From positions 1 through 64,000 of the forward strand of contig NZ_CP048000.1 in assembly GCF_009931695.1 (NCBI RefSeq): DNA of 64,000 nucleotides. The letters are read 5' to 3'. The DNA is from Anaerocolumna sedimenticola (GTDB lineage: Bacteria > Bacillota > Clostridia > Lachnospirales > Lachnospiraceae). The translations under genes were made by a program, and so were the position numbers. The notes under the pieces were generated by a model, which saw only the letters and a program-made list of their open reading frames with translations, was not told the DNA's origin and searched no databases. Of this stretch, positions 1 through 8,842 are shown one piece after another. The first letter of the stretch is position 1. Every line of letters starts with the position of its first letter.

Positions 1-465
1 AATCAACAGGCTTACATCCCGGTATATTCCTCCATTAAATACATGCTCTCCGGCACGGGGAGCCAGCCTTGGATTCCAGTTATTATTAAGCCGGACAAAT
101 AATAAATTCTCCCCCGCCACCGCAAAAGGAGTGATATCAATCTCAAAAGCGGTATATCCGCCTTTATGTACTCCGGCTAATTGACCATTTACATAAACTT
201 CAGCATCCTGAAATGCTCCCTGGAATTCCAGGGATAATTTCTTACCAATCCATGCCTCCTCTACATATACTATTTTTCGGTAACATCCATAACCAACATA
301 AAATTCATTTTCCTGAAAATACGGTATCCCAAACGAATGCGGGATCCCAATATCATACCAAGTACTGTCCTCGTAACAAAAGTCCTTAGCGTCAGGAAAA
401 TCCCCATGCATAAATTTCCAATTATTGTTTTGCAGCTGTATAAACCTTACAGTCCTGTTTTTCAT
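1..465 (-). CDS. Glycoside hydrolase family 2 enzyme, N-terminal part (runs off left edge)
   Basis: The 155 visible codons start at an ATG preceded by AGGAGAAAG and stay open to the window edge. The translation has the jelly-roll sugar-binding fold that begins GH2 enzymes: a Trp-rich opening (WKFMHGDFPDA), a WYDIGIPHSF segment, GCYRKIVYV, then DAEVYVNGQLAGVHKGGYTAFEIDIT and NGGIYRDV. That order is typical of GH2 beta-galactosidase/beta-glucuronidase-like proteins. The catalytic TIM barrel lies outside the window, so substrate cannot be called. It follows the GH95 fucosidase by 78 bp on the same strand and is probably the last visible gene of the GH43-GH95-GH2 operon. Confidence 0.85.
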   Translation of the reverse strand, partial: MKNRTVRFIQLQNNNWKFMHGDFPDAKDFCYEDSTWYDIGIPHSFGIPYFQENEFYVGYGCYRKIVYVEEAWIGKKLSLEFQGAFQDAEVYVNGQLAGVHKGGYTAFEIDITPFAVAGENLLFVRLNNNWNPRLAPRAGEHVFNGGIYRDVSLLI

Positions 466-543
466 TATTTTCTTTCTCCTAATTTGTTCCTTTTCTAGTC
501 AACCGGACATCATCTAAAATCCTTCCATGCATAACAGTTGAAT

Positions 544-2856
544 TTATGCTAAGAGTTGTATTTTATAAACACCCTCACCGTAACAAATTACTTTCTGCCC
601 TTCATAAGCAATACTCACATTATGATCTGTAATAATCTTCTTAATACTGTCAGGCTTTATAAAGCAACATCTCCCACCTTTTTCCACAAGAATACTGCCA
701 GAAGTAATCTGTCTGTCCGACCAAACAAAGGAAACCGTTATAGCACCTTTTGCTTTTAGTCCGCTTATACTTCCGCAGTCCCAGTTTTTCGGTAATGCAG
801 GCAGAAAAGTAAGATAACCGTTTTGGCATTGCAGTAACATTTCTGCAACTCCTGCTGTCCCGCCAAAATTACCGTCAATCTGAAACGGAGGATGACAATC
901 AAAGAGATTGGGATAGGTCGATTTTGTCAGCAGATCATTGAAATTATCCCCTGCCTTTTCTCCATCCCGCAGTCTTGCCCACATGGAAATAATCCAGGCT
1001 CTTGACCATCCGGTATGACCACCTCCGTTCTTAAGGCGTCTTTCCAATGTTATCCTTGCAGCTTCCATTAATTCCGGAGTCTCTTCATAGGTTATCTGAT
1101 TAGAGGGATACAATGCGTACAAATGAGAGATATGGCGGTGTCCCAGTTCCTTTTCTTCATAATCCTCCGCCCATTCCATTAGCTGGCCATACTTACCAAC
1201 AGACAATTCCGGCAGTCGGAGAAGAAGTTTTTTTAACTTCTCTGTTAATTCGTCCTCACATCCGGTAATCTCCGCCCCCTGAATGCAGGCTCGGAACAAA
1301 TCCCTGACAATTTCCGTATCCATGGAAGGTCCGATGCAAAGCTGCCCCTCTTGTCCGCTTTGATGGATGTAGGTATTTTCCGGTGATATAGACGGTCCTG
1401 TTACCAGTTTCCCTTGGTGGTTTTCAAAGAGGTAATCAACCATAAAAAGACTTGCTTCCTTTATCAGATCCATATTCTCTTTCAGAAAATCCGTATCCAG
1501 GGTGTATTCATAATGATTCCAGATATGGGTACAAAGCCAGGCTGCTCCCATAGGCCAGATGGTAGACGGCATAACCGTATCCTGGGGTGCGCAGTCTCCG
1601 AACAGATCCGTATTATGATGGGCAACAAAACCGGAAAGGCCATACATGTCCCTTGCAACTTTTTGTCCACTCGGAAGCATTCTGCGAATCAAATCAAACA
1701 ACGGCATGTGGCATTCCGAAAGATTACAGCTTTCAGCAGGCCAGTAATTCATTTCCGTATTAATATTGATTGTATATTTGCTTCCCCAGGCAGGATGTTC
1801 ATTACGGTTCCAGATACCCTGCAGATTTGCCGGCTGTGTTCCCGGCCGGCTGCTTGAGATCAGCAGGTATCTGCCAAATTGAAAATAAGTTGATATCAAC
1901 CCCAAATCCTGTTCTCCGTTCTGCATCGCTTTTAGTCTTTCAGGCACCGGGATTTCTTCTTTTGAATTATCCTGGCCTAAAGTAAATTGAACACGATCAT
2001 AATAGTTTTGATATTCTTTCACATGTCCGCATTTTACCTCCTCATAAGACAGTTTCAATACGGACTCCAGTTTTTCCCTGCACCAGCGGGCCGGATTTTC
2101 CTGGTAGAAATCACTTCGTATTGACAGATAAATAGTAAAGGAATCGGCTTCTTTTACACGAATCTGGTCTCTGTGTATCTCAACTGTACCGCCTTCATTT
2201 TTAATTGCAGCCATTATACAGTAACGACAGCCTTCCGCACCCTCCTTTACGGTCATGGATATGATATGTTCGGATAGTTTTTCAATTTTTTCTACGTTAC
2301 TGCGGAAAAACGTTAATGTCAGACAGCCATTTACCTTTTCTTTGTCTTTACTCTCCTGATGGAGGGCAATCACCTGATGCAGAGCGCTTGCAAAATATTC
2401 TCTTCGGTACTCCCTGGCTCCAATCTCATAGTCCATCGTTACAATAGCCTGATTCAGGTTAAGACATCTTTTATAATTTGTAAATGCCTCCTTCTCCTCA
2501 TGAAAATCAAACCACACTTCACCTGCCGTACTGTAATTTCTCTGCTGATCGGGAATTGGCATCATCGTATCCCCTGCCAGATTCTGGGCTTCTGAAACCA
2601 TACCGTCTAACAGTAACCCGCGGACCTTAAGATAATTGTCTTTCGCTTCCGGATTTACACGGTTTCTCCCACCGTTCCCATACCAGATGGTATCCTCATT
2701 CAGCTGTAATTTTTCTTTTTGAACACCTCCAAAAACCATAGCACCCATATTTCCATTGCCTATCGGTGTAGCCTCATTCCATATATCTTCGCTATCCGGT
2801 CTGAATTTTTGAGTAGAAACCGGCTTATCATATAGCAAAATATTATTTTTCTCCAT
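544..2856 (-). CDS. GH95 alpha-L-fucosidase (alpha-1,2-L-fucosidase type)
   Basis: 770 residues, the normal size for an intracellular GH95 enzyme; no signal peptide is seen. Family signatures are all present: the N-terminal NEATPIGNGNMGAMVFGG and LQLNEDTIWYG block (about 27-60), NTEMNYWPAE (366-375) holding the paired Asn residues that assist catalysis in GH95, SPEN with Glu493 as the expected general acid, and HPPFQIDGNFGG with Asp661. These match the catalytic set known from bifidobacterial AfcA. The start is set by GGAGG upstream. It lies 16 bp after the GH43 gene and shares its operon. Role: removing alpha-linked L-fucose (some GH95 enzymes take L-galactose) from imported oligosaccharides. 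fucU at 13.4 kb fits this. Confidence 0.93.
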   Translation of the reverse strand: MEKNNILLYDKPVSTQKFRPDSEDIWNEATPIGNGNMGAMVFGGVQKEKLQLNEDTIWYGNGGRNRVNPEAKDNYLKVRGLLLDGMVSEAQNLAGDTMMPIPDQQRNYSTAGEVWFDFHEEKEAFTNYKRCLNLNQAIVTMDYEIGAREYRREYFASALHQVIALHQESKDKEKVNGCLTLTFFRSNVEKIEKLSEHIISMTVKEGAEGCRYCIMAAIKNEGGTVEIHRDQIRVKEADSFTIYLSIRSDFYQENPARWCREKLESVLKLSYEEVKCGHVKEYQNYYDRVQFTLGQDNSKEEIPVPERLKAMQNGEQDLGLISTYFQFGRYLLISSSRPGTQPANLQGIWNRNEHPAWGSKYTININTEMNYWPAESCNLSECHMPLFDLIRRMLPSGQKVARDMYGLSGFVAHHNTDLFGDCAPQDTVMPSTIWPMGAAWLCTHIWNHYEYTLDTDFLKENMDLIKEASLFMVDYLFENHQGKLVTGPSISPENTYIHQSGQEGQLCIGPSMDTEIVRDLFRACIQGAEITGCEDELTEKLKKLLLRLPELSVGKYGQLMEWAEDYEEKELGHRHISHLYALYPSNQITYEETPELMEAARITLERRLKNGGGHTGWSRAWIISMWARLRDGEKAGDNFNDLLTKSTYPNLFDCHPPFQIDGNFGGTAGVAEMLLQCQNGYLTFLPALPKNWDCGSISGLKAKGAITVSFVWSDRQITSGSILVEKGGRCCFIKPDSIKKIITDHNVSIAYEGQKVICYGEGVYKIQLLA

Positions 2857-2872
2857 ATGGATATCCTCCAGA

Positions 2873-4287
2873 TTAAATTAGAGTAAATGATTTTAGGGAT
2901 GCACTTCCCTCACCGCGATAAGTTATATAAATTGCCTGTACTCCATCAGGAATTACAATATCCGCCGTGTACTCTTTCCATATATTAGAGAACCCTATCG
3001 GTATAGTTCCAAGTGCCTTACCATCCCAGGAGGTTTTTACCTCAAATTCACCTCTGCAGTATCCCCGCACTTTAATTGCTACCTTTGTAATTCCCTTACA
3101 GTCGAAATACTTGAATCCGGCGGTTGCCATATCACGCATATTTTGAATGTAACCTACTTCTTCATCCCCGTCTTTCCCATCCTGTGTTATTTTAGGGAAC
3201 CGGCTGTCCATCCACAGACCTCCAAGGGGGTATAAATTTCTTCGTCTTTGCAGAAAAGATTGCAGGCTAAATAGGCCGGATATTCTCCTTTTCCGGCTAA
3301 CGGTCCGCCGTTTAACCCGCAGGAGGTCATCTCCGGTTGTATGATTGATCCGTCTTCCCGGAACTTAATCAGTTCCGCACAACCCTGCCTGCTGAAATTG
3401 GTGCCATCCGTATGGCGGTGATAAAATATGTACCACTGGCCCTTTATTTCTATAATACTTCCATGATTATTAGACCCATAATACATGGGTTTCCTGGCCG
3501 GCTTATAGGAATGAATATGCATATCGCAATTACTGCTGACTACTCCGCCGTATACAAAACCCTTGGTAGGAGATTTACTGGTTGCGTAACATAATTCATG
3601 CATAACAATGGAGGAGTAAATAAAATAATAGGTATCTCCTCTTTTTCTGATGGACGGTGCTTCAAAAAATTCATGTTCTATAAAGGAGCTTCCTTCACTG
3701 AAAGGCTCGCTTGGGGCAATAAATATAGGTTCTTCCACAATGGTAAGCATATCAGGTCCCAATACCGTAACCATGGGGCCGCTTCTGGATCTGTCCCCTA
3801 CGCCGCAGAAGCCGGTATACAAATAGGTTGTATCTCCTTCCGTCAGGACTCCCGGATCAAACTGGGGCTCGTCACCCTTTCTTTCTCCCAGACGTGTACC
3901 ATCAGCATAATGTACATATCCGTAAAATTCATATCTTCCCGCCGGTTCCTCACATACCGCAACAGATATGATACTGACTTTATCCAGCACATAATACAGA
4001 TAATAACGCCCGTCAGGACCTACCGTAACATCCGGTGCATATAAACACATGCTGCCATCCTTATTAAGGGGATCGGATACCTTAGGGTAAATTACGCCCT
4101 CATATCTCCAGTCACCCAGGTCGTCTACCGGTGCCGACCAGCATACATAATCATTTAAACAATAAGCATTCCCCCTGAAACGGTCATGAGAACCATATAC
4201 ATAGATACGATCTCCGAATACATAAGGTTCCCCATCGGGAATATATTCCCATGATGGCAAATAAGGGTTATAAGCCTGTTTTTTCAT
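2873..4287 (-). CDS. GH43 glycosidase (xylosidase/arabinofuranosidase type), interrupted by a one-base frameshift
   Basis: The reading frame opens at ATG 4287 (GGAGG upstream) and runs 366 codons to a stop at 3187; the rest of the protein continues in another frame from about 3230 to 2873. Adding one G to the GGGGG run at 3226-3230 rejoins both frames into 471 residues reading PLGGLWMDSRFPKITQDG across the junction. The five-bladed GH43 catalytic set is visible: Asp18 (base), Asp144 in QFDPG (pKa modulator) and Glu209 in FFEAPS (acid). The C-terminal ~110 residues look like a CBM6-type beta-sandwich (GFKYFDCKG onward). It is either a sequencing error or a recent disabling mutation. The exact substrate in GH43 cannot be told from sequence. 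Confidence 0.85.
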
Positions 4288-4401
4288 AAATAAAAACCTC
4301 CATTAGTTTAATCGTTTTTTAACAAGTCAGTTATTGGTTTATATTCCTGCAAAATCCAAAACTTAAGATTTTATAAATGATTTATTATAAATTAAATATA
4401 T

Positions 4402-4443
4402 TTATGATTCAATGATATATAATAAGCATTATATGAACTATTT
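4402..4443 (-). promoter_or_regulatory. Conserved promoter/operator block upstream of GH43 (copy A)
   Basis: This 42-bp block, about 115 bp before the GH43 start, matches 37 of 42 positions of a block at 25949-25990 in front of the GH120-like operon. Its core CAATGATATAT also occurs in tandem before GH39 (19714-19800). It sits just downstream of the terminator closing the ABC operon, which supports a separate GH43-GH95-GH2 promoter here. Binding by one of the local AraC regulators is inference. Confidence 0.55.
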
Positions 4444-4537
4444 TAATAATATTTAGCCTTAGTTGTGGAATTTTTACACTTGCCTTTTTACTATAATACG
4501 TGTAGAGCAAAGTGCCAGTGTGCTGACACTTTTAAAA

Positions 4538-4570
4538 ATACCTGGCAGAATATAATATCCCGCCAGGTAT
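4538..4570 (-). terminator. Rho-independent terminator after the first solute-binding protein gene
   Basis: ATACCTGGC and GCCAGGTAT form a perfect 9-bp stem with a 15-nt loop. On the minus strand it is followed by ATTTTTA. It lies 41 bp after the stop codon of the lipoprotein gene and separates it from GH43. Confidence 0.75.
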
Positions 4571-4610
4571 CACTGTCACGTAATATCCGATAATGATTCA
4601 ATCTATTCTA

Positions 4611-6389
4611 TTACTTGTCTGCGGCTTTCATATATGCATCATAGCATTTCTGGTAACGAGCTATATAATCATCTACTCCCATATCCTTTAACTTATTGAT
4701 ATAATTATCCCATTCTTTATCAATATCCGTATTACCTGTAATAAATTGAACCGTAGCCTGATTTACAAATCCGCCGATGGTCAGTGTATATTCGGAGATG
4801 GCCTGACTATCCTCTCCCTCGAATGCGAGGTTAGGAATCAATGAGTTAACATCCGGTGTATATTTCTCATATTTTTCTGCTGCTTTCTGGAATACATACT
4901 CTACATCCACATCAGGATTTTCAATTTTTAGGGCAGAACGGAAATCTACTGTACTGGATCTAACCATAGCATCGGCAGCATAATACCAATGAGAATATTT
5001 TTTGGAGAAACCGTTACCAAGCCAGTCAAAATCATCCGGAATCGTATGTGTTTCGTATTTAGGAGTACCATCTCCCAAAGACGTTCCCTCTGTTGTCCAA
5101 TCCCAGCCGAAGCCTTCCGGTCCATAAGCCTGTACATTGGATGCTTCTTCTGATGCCAGGAAATCAAATAATGCTGCCGCAATAACAGGGTATTTGCAGT
5201 TTACTGATATACTTCCCACGGAAGAACCAAAATAAGTGGTAATACCTCTGGCTGCCAGTCTGACCCCGTCAGGTCCTGCAACGGGCTCAAGGCATTCCCA
5301 ATTCTGCCAATCACCAGGTTTTTTTGCCCAGAAATTATCTCCGTCTGCATTAACACCGCCGTCTGCATATAATCCGACAAGGTGATCCTCATTATTTAAA
5401 ACAGAATCAAACTGGGTATTATCCTGGGTAAAGGTCTGGTTATCCAGCAAACCTTCACTATATAACTTATTCATATATTTAAGTGCATCTTTATACTGGT
5501 CTTTCATTACACTATACTCAATTTTACCATTATTAACAACAAGTCCGGCTGCTATGGTAGGATTTGTATTACTCAATGGATTGTTACATTGAACAAAGGA
5601 GTTAATCATCCATACGGTAGGATCGGTTGCCCAGCCGCCGATATAACCGGTCATAGGTATTTCATCTGCTGCACCATTACCATTGGGATCCTGTGTTTTA
5701 ACTTTTTTCATGTAATCATACAGTTCATCTGTAGTCTGAGGGACTTTACCGCCATTGAGTTTTTCTACCCACGGCATATAGATCCACATTCTGTTCTGGA
5801 ACATACAATGAAAGCATTCATTCTCATCACCATATGTATAGATATTTCCGTCGGTCATGGTAAGATCCGCTTTTCTGGTAGGGCTCTTTTCATTATTGGC
5901 ATTCCAGTTCGGCGCATCTTTCAGATAATCATTCAGGGGAAGAATCAGCCCTTGCTGTCCATAGGACTGTACTTCTGATTTGGTCCAGTTCGTAGCCAGG
6001 AAGATATCCGGCAGGCTGGCTGAATCTGTCATAACAAGATTTAATTTAGTTTTTGCATCATCACCATCTAAATCATATACATAATTCAAATGGATATTTG
6101 TTTTTTCCTCAATCCAGTCAGTTACATAATTATCCTGATAAGTACCGCCACCTGTATTAGTAGCATACACAAAAACAGTTAAATCAAGTTTTTGCTTCAG
6201 TGGAAAAGTTACATCTTTTACAGATTTGAAATTAAACGGGTCCTCAGAAGACGTTGATTTCGTTTCATCTGTTTTCTTGTCGGAAGATTTCGTATCTGAT
6301 TTACCGCAACCTCCCAATAATGATACAACCATAGCAATTAAAACTATTAGTGATATCATACGTTTGTTAAAAAGTTTTCTCTTTTTCAT
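4611..6389 (-). CDS. Extracellular sugar-binding lipoprotein of an Lpl-type ABC importer
   Basis: 592 residues starting at ATG after AGGAGG. The N-terminus has a Lys/Arg-rich start, a hydrophobic stretch and the lipobox LLGGC (Cys about residue 28), followed by a Ser/Thr/Lys-rich linker, so it should be a membrane-anchored lipoprotein outside the cell. The length and overall pattern match the long family-1 solute-binding proteins (LplA-like) that work with LplB/LplC permeases. It is the third gene of lplB-lplC-binding protein, 47 bp after the permease. The ligand is probably an oligosaccharide processed by the neighbouring fucosidase, GH43 and GH2 enzymes (inference). No ATPase gene is nearby; such systems usually share an MsmK/MsiK-type ATPase encoded elsewhere. 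Confidence 0.9.
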   Translation of the reverse strand: MKKRKLFNKRMISLIVLIAMVVSLLGGCGKSDTKSSDKKTDETKSTSSEDPFNFKSVKDVTFPLKQKLDLTVFVYATNTGGGTYQDNYVTDWIEEKTNIHLNYVYDLDGDDAKTKLNLVMTDSASLPDIFLATNWTKSEVQSYGQQGLILPLNDYLKDAPNWNANNEKSPTRKADLTMTDGNIYTYGDENECFHCMFQNRMWIYMPWVEKLNGGKVPQTTDELYDYMKKVKTQDPNGNGAADEIPMTGYIGGWATDPTVWMINSFVQCNNPLSNTNPTIAAGLVVNNGKIEYSVMKDQYKDALKYMNKLYSEGLLDNQTFTQDNTQFDSVLNNEDHLVGLYADGGVNADGDNFWAKKPGDWQNWECLEPVAGPDGVRLAARGITTYFGSSVGSISVNCKYPVIAAALFDFLASEEASNVQAYGPEGFGWDWTTEGTSLGDGTPKYETHTIPDDFDWLGNGFSKKYSHWYYAADAMVRSSTVDFRSALKIENPDVDVEYVFQKAAEKYEKYTPDVNSLIPNLAFEGEDSQAISEYTLTIGGFVNQATVQFITGNTDIDKEWDNYINKLKDMGVDDYIARYQKCYDAYMKAADK

Positions 6390-6436
6390 AGTTTTTCCTC
6401 CTAATTATTTATATATAAACCTTAAAAGGTTCATAC

Positions 6437-7327
6437 TCAACCTTTAACAGAACCAATCATAACACCCTTTACAAAGTATTTCTGTACGAAAGGATATGCA
6501 ATCATTAAAGGAAGACTGCTGATAATAATTGTCCCATACTTTAGCATTTCACTTAAATACCGGTTCTTCGCCACCATGATCGGATCCACACTGGTGGAAG
6601 TCAGATCCACCTGGGACATCAAAAGTATTTTTCTGAGTACCAGCTGTAAGGGGTATTTTTCCACGGAATTTATATAGATCATAGGATTAAAATAAGAATT
6701 CCATAAGGAAACCGTTACCCAGAGGCAAAGTACTGCTATGATTGGTTTTGATAATGGTATTACTATCATTGAAAAGAATTTAAAATCGGAACAGCCGTCC
6801 ATCTTAGAAGCCTCCAGTAATTCCTTGGGAATCGTCTGATTAAAGAATGTTCTTGCAACGATAACATTGTACGCACTGACTGCACCGGGCAGAATGATTG
6901 CCCACATGGTATTGATCATGTTCAGATTCTTAATTAGCAAAAAGGTAGGTATTAAGCCCCCTGAAAACATCATGGTAAACAGGAAAAGCCCTGTAAATAT
7001 TTTTCTTCCCCTGAAATCATCCCTGGATAAGGGATAAGCTGCAAACAGTGTCAGGATTATACTGATCAAAGCACCGCAAACCGTATAAATAAGCGAATTC
7101 TGAAACCCGGTCCAAATTGATTTATATTTAAATACTGTATCATAGCTATCTAAGGTAAATCCTACCGGAAAGAGTTTGACCTTGCCTGACATCAGAGCAT
7201 TACCACTGCTGAATGAGCAGCTGATAATATAGATAATAGGATATAACACAACAATTAACAGCAGGGTTAGTAATATATAATTGATGAAATAAACAACCTT
7301 ATCCTGTGTGATTCTTCTACTCTTCAT
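6437..7327 (-). CDS. ABC sugar permease, LplC/CUT1 type
   Basis: 296 residues with about six membrane helices. It carries the binding-protein-dependent permease EAA loop at about 190-205 (KELLEASKMDGCSDFKFF), and the C-terminus VQKYFVKGVMIGSVKG is characteristic of LplC-type proteins. It lies 11 bp after the partner permease gene, so the two are almost certainly co-transcribed and form a heterodimeric channel. Confidence 0.93.
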   Translation of the reverse strand: MKSRRITQDKVVYFINYILLTLLLIVVLYPIIYIISCSFSSGNALMSGKVKLFPVGFTLDSYDTVFKYKSIWTGFQNSLIYTVCGALISIILTLFAAYPLSRDDFRGRKIFTGLFLFTMMFSGGLIPTFLLIKNLNMINTMWAIILPGAVSAYNVIVARTFFNQTIPKELLEASKMDGCSDFKFFSMIVIPLSKPIIAVLCLWVTVSLWNSYFNPMIYINSVEKYPLQLVLRKILLMSQVDLTSTSVDPIMVAKNRYLSEMLKYGTIIISSLPLMIAYPFVQKYFVKGVMIGSVKG

Positions 7328-7338
7328 AATTCGCTCCT

Positions 7339-8301
7339 TTACATAAAACCATTACCCGATACTTTATTGGCTATTTTATTAGCGGCAAGTATCAGAATTA
7401 ATCCAACCAGGGACTGGAACAATCCGATCGCGGTAGAATACGGATAATCCGGAAATGTGGAAACCAAAGATACCTTATAAGAATAGGTTGTAATGATCTC
7501 AGACATAGCCAGGTTATTCTGGTTCTGCATGGCAAGAACTTTCTCATATCCGACATTTAAAAGACTTCCCATATTTAAGATCATCATAATTACCACCGTA
7601 GGTATGATAGCCGGTATATCCACAAACCGTATCCTCTGTAAAAGAGTGGCTCCGTCGATTATGGCCGCTTCGTGCTGTTCCATGTCCACACCTGCCAAGG
7701 CAGCGATATAAATAATTGCGCTGAAACCTATCCCCTGCCAAACACCGCTCCACACATAAAGGGAAGGAAACAATCCTGCGCTGCCCAACACATTAATTCC
7801 GAAATGATTATAAAGAACACTGCCGATTACACCGGTTCTGTTGTCCATAATCAGATTAATAATTCCTACAAATACGATGGTAGATATAAAATACGGACAA
7901 TATGTAACCAGCTGGACGGCTTTCTTAAATACGATATTTTTAGCATAATTTAATGAAAGTGCTAAAAATATGGAACAAGGTATACTCACCACCATGGAAT
8001 AAATAGAAACCACCAGGGTATTTCGGAGACATTCTTTAAAATTATAGTTTTTGAAGAATCGGATAAAATTATTAAAACCATAATTATCAGCCCATGGGCT
8101 ATCCCATATTCCCAGTGTCACCTTATAATTCTTGAAAGCGAGGATAACGCCGTACATGGGGCCATAAGCAAAAGTAATTAATACAATTAAAGGCAGTGCT
8201 ATCATTAAATATAATTGCCAATGGGCAGAGAAATATTTTAAAAAGCTTCCTTTCTTTTGAATTGTTACATTAGCTTTGTTACTGTTAAGCAATTCATTCA
8301 C
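7339..8301 (-). CDS. ABC sugar permease, LplB/CUT1 type
   Basis: 320 residues, about six transmembrane helices. The EAA loop reads EQHEAAIIDGATLLQRIRFVDIP, and the N-terminus WQLYLMIALPLIVLITFAYGPMYG is typical for LplB/YtcP-type permeases. It is the first gene of the three-gene importer operon; its promoter must lie in 8302-8530, shared with the divergent small gene at 8531. Confidence 0.93.
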   Translation of the reverse strand: MNELLNSNKANVTIQKKGSFLKYFSAHWQLYLMIALPLIVLITFAYGPMYGVILAFKNYKVTLGIWDSPWADNYGFNNFIRFFKNYNFKECLRNTLVVSIYSMVVSIPCSIFLALSLNYAKNIVFKKAVQLVTYCPYFISTIVFVGIINLIMDNRTGVIGSVLYNHFGINVLGSAGLFPSLYVWSGVWQGIGFSAIIYIAALAGVDMEQHEAAIIDGATLLQRIRFVDIPAIIPTVVIMMILNMGSLLNVGYEKVLAMQNQNNLAMSEIITTYSYKVSLVSTFPDYPYSTAIGLFQSLVGLILILAANKIANKVSGNGFM

Positions 8302-8425
8302 CTCTTCCTTTTCTTTTTTTCATCATTGCACATTACCGTTCAAAAATATATATACAATACTTTTTTTGCACTATACATATTTTAAGAATCCGCTGTTTTC
8401 AAGGCTTTGAGGCTTTTTGCCAGGC

Positions 8426-8454
8426 TTGTGCCGGCAGGCTGTTAATGATATAAT
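8426..8454 (+). promoter_or_regulatory. Sigma-A-like promoter for the gene at 8531
   Basis: TTGTGC (8426-8431), a 17-bp spacer and a perfect TATAAT (8449-8454). It stands about 75 bp before the start codon. Confidence 0.5.
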
Positions 8455-8530
8455 TGATACATCAGCTCACAGGGTATATTTAAAAATGGAATTGAAAAAA
8501 TATGAAAATATAAAACAAAGGTGATTTAAT

Positions 8531-8842
8531 ATGTTTACATTAAAAAAAGAGAAAAAGAAAAAAATGCATATTGATATTTACAGCGAAAACCGTCTGATCT
8601 ACCAGGGGAGATGGGATGATCTTCCTTTATCAGAGAATATTATTATTGAAAAAAGTATTGATTTTTTTAATGATCCCGAACCCTGTTACATCCACAGGGA
8701 TGCAGTCAGAGTCCGCCTTCTGGCGGAACTGGAAGCTGGACTGAAACATAATTTTCAGTCCATTCCGCCTCAGTGGTTGGATAATTTAACAGCATTGACC
8801 GGGATTTCTCTTATAACCCGGGTAGAATTTTCAGAAAAATAA
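8531..8842 (+). CDS. Conserved-looking hypothetical protein, 103 residues
   Basis: Starts at ATG with AAAGGTGATTTA upstream and a clear promoter at 8426-8454. The protein begins with a short Lys-rich segment (residues 5-12) and is otherwise a soluble alpha/beta-looking chain with no motif I recognise. It is convergent with the CcdA-like gene and its last 12 bases overlap the end of that gene. Codon use resembles its neighbours, so I believe it is real, but the function is unknown. Confidence 0.65.
   Translation: MFTLKKEKKKKMHIDIYSENRLIYQGRWDDLPLSENIIIEKSIDFFNDPEPCYIHRDAVRVRLLAELEAGLKHNFQSIPPQWLDNLTALTGISLITRVEFSEK

Noticed and set aside
3187..3240. Programmed frameshifting in GH43 at the CCCCC run
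   Set aside because: No two-codon slippery heptamer in the right phase and no downstream structure; four other genes show the same kind of one-base loss, so error or mutation is simpler.
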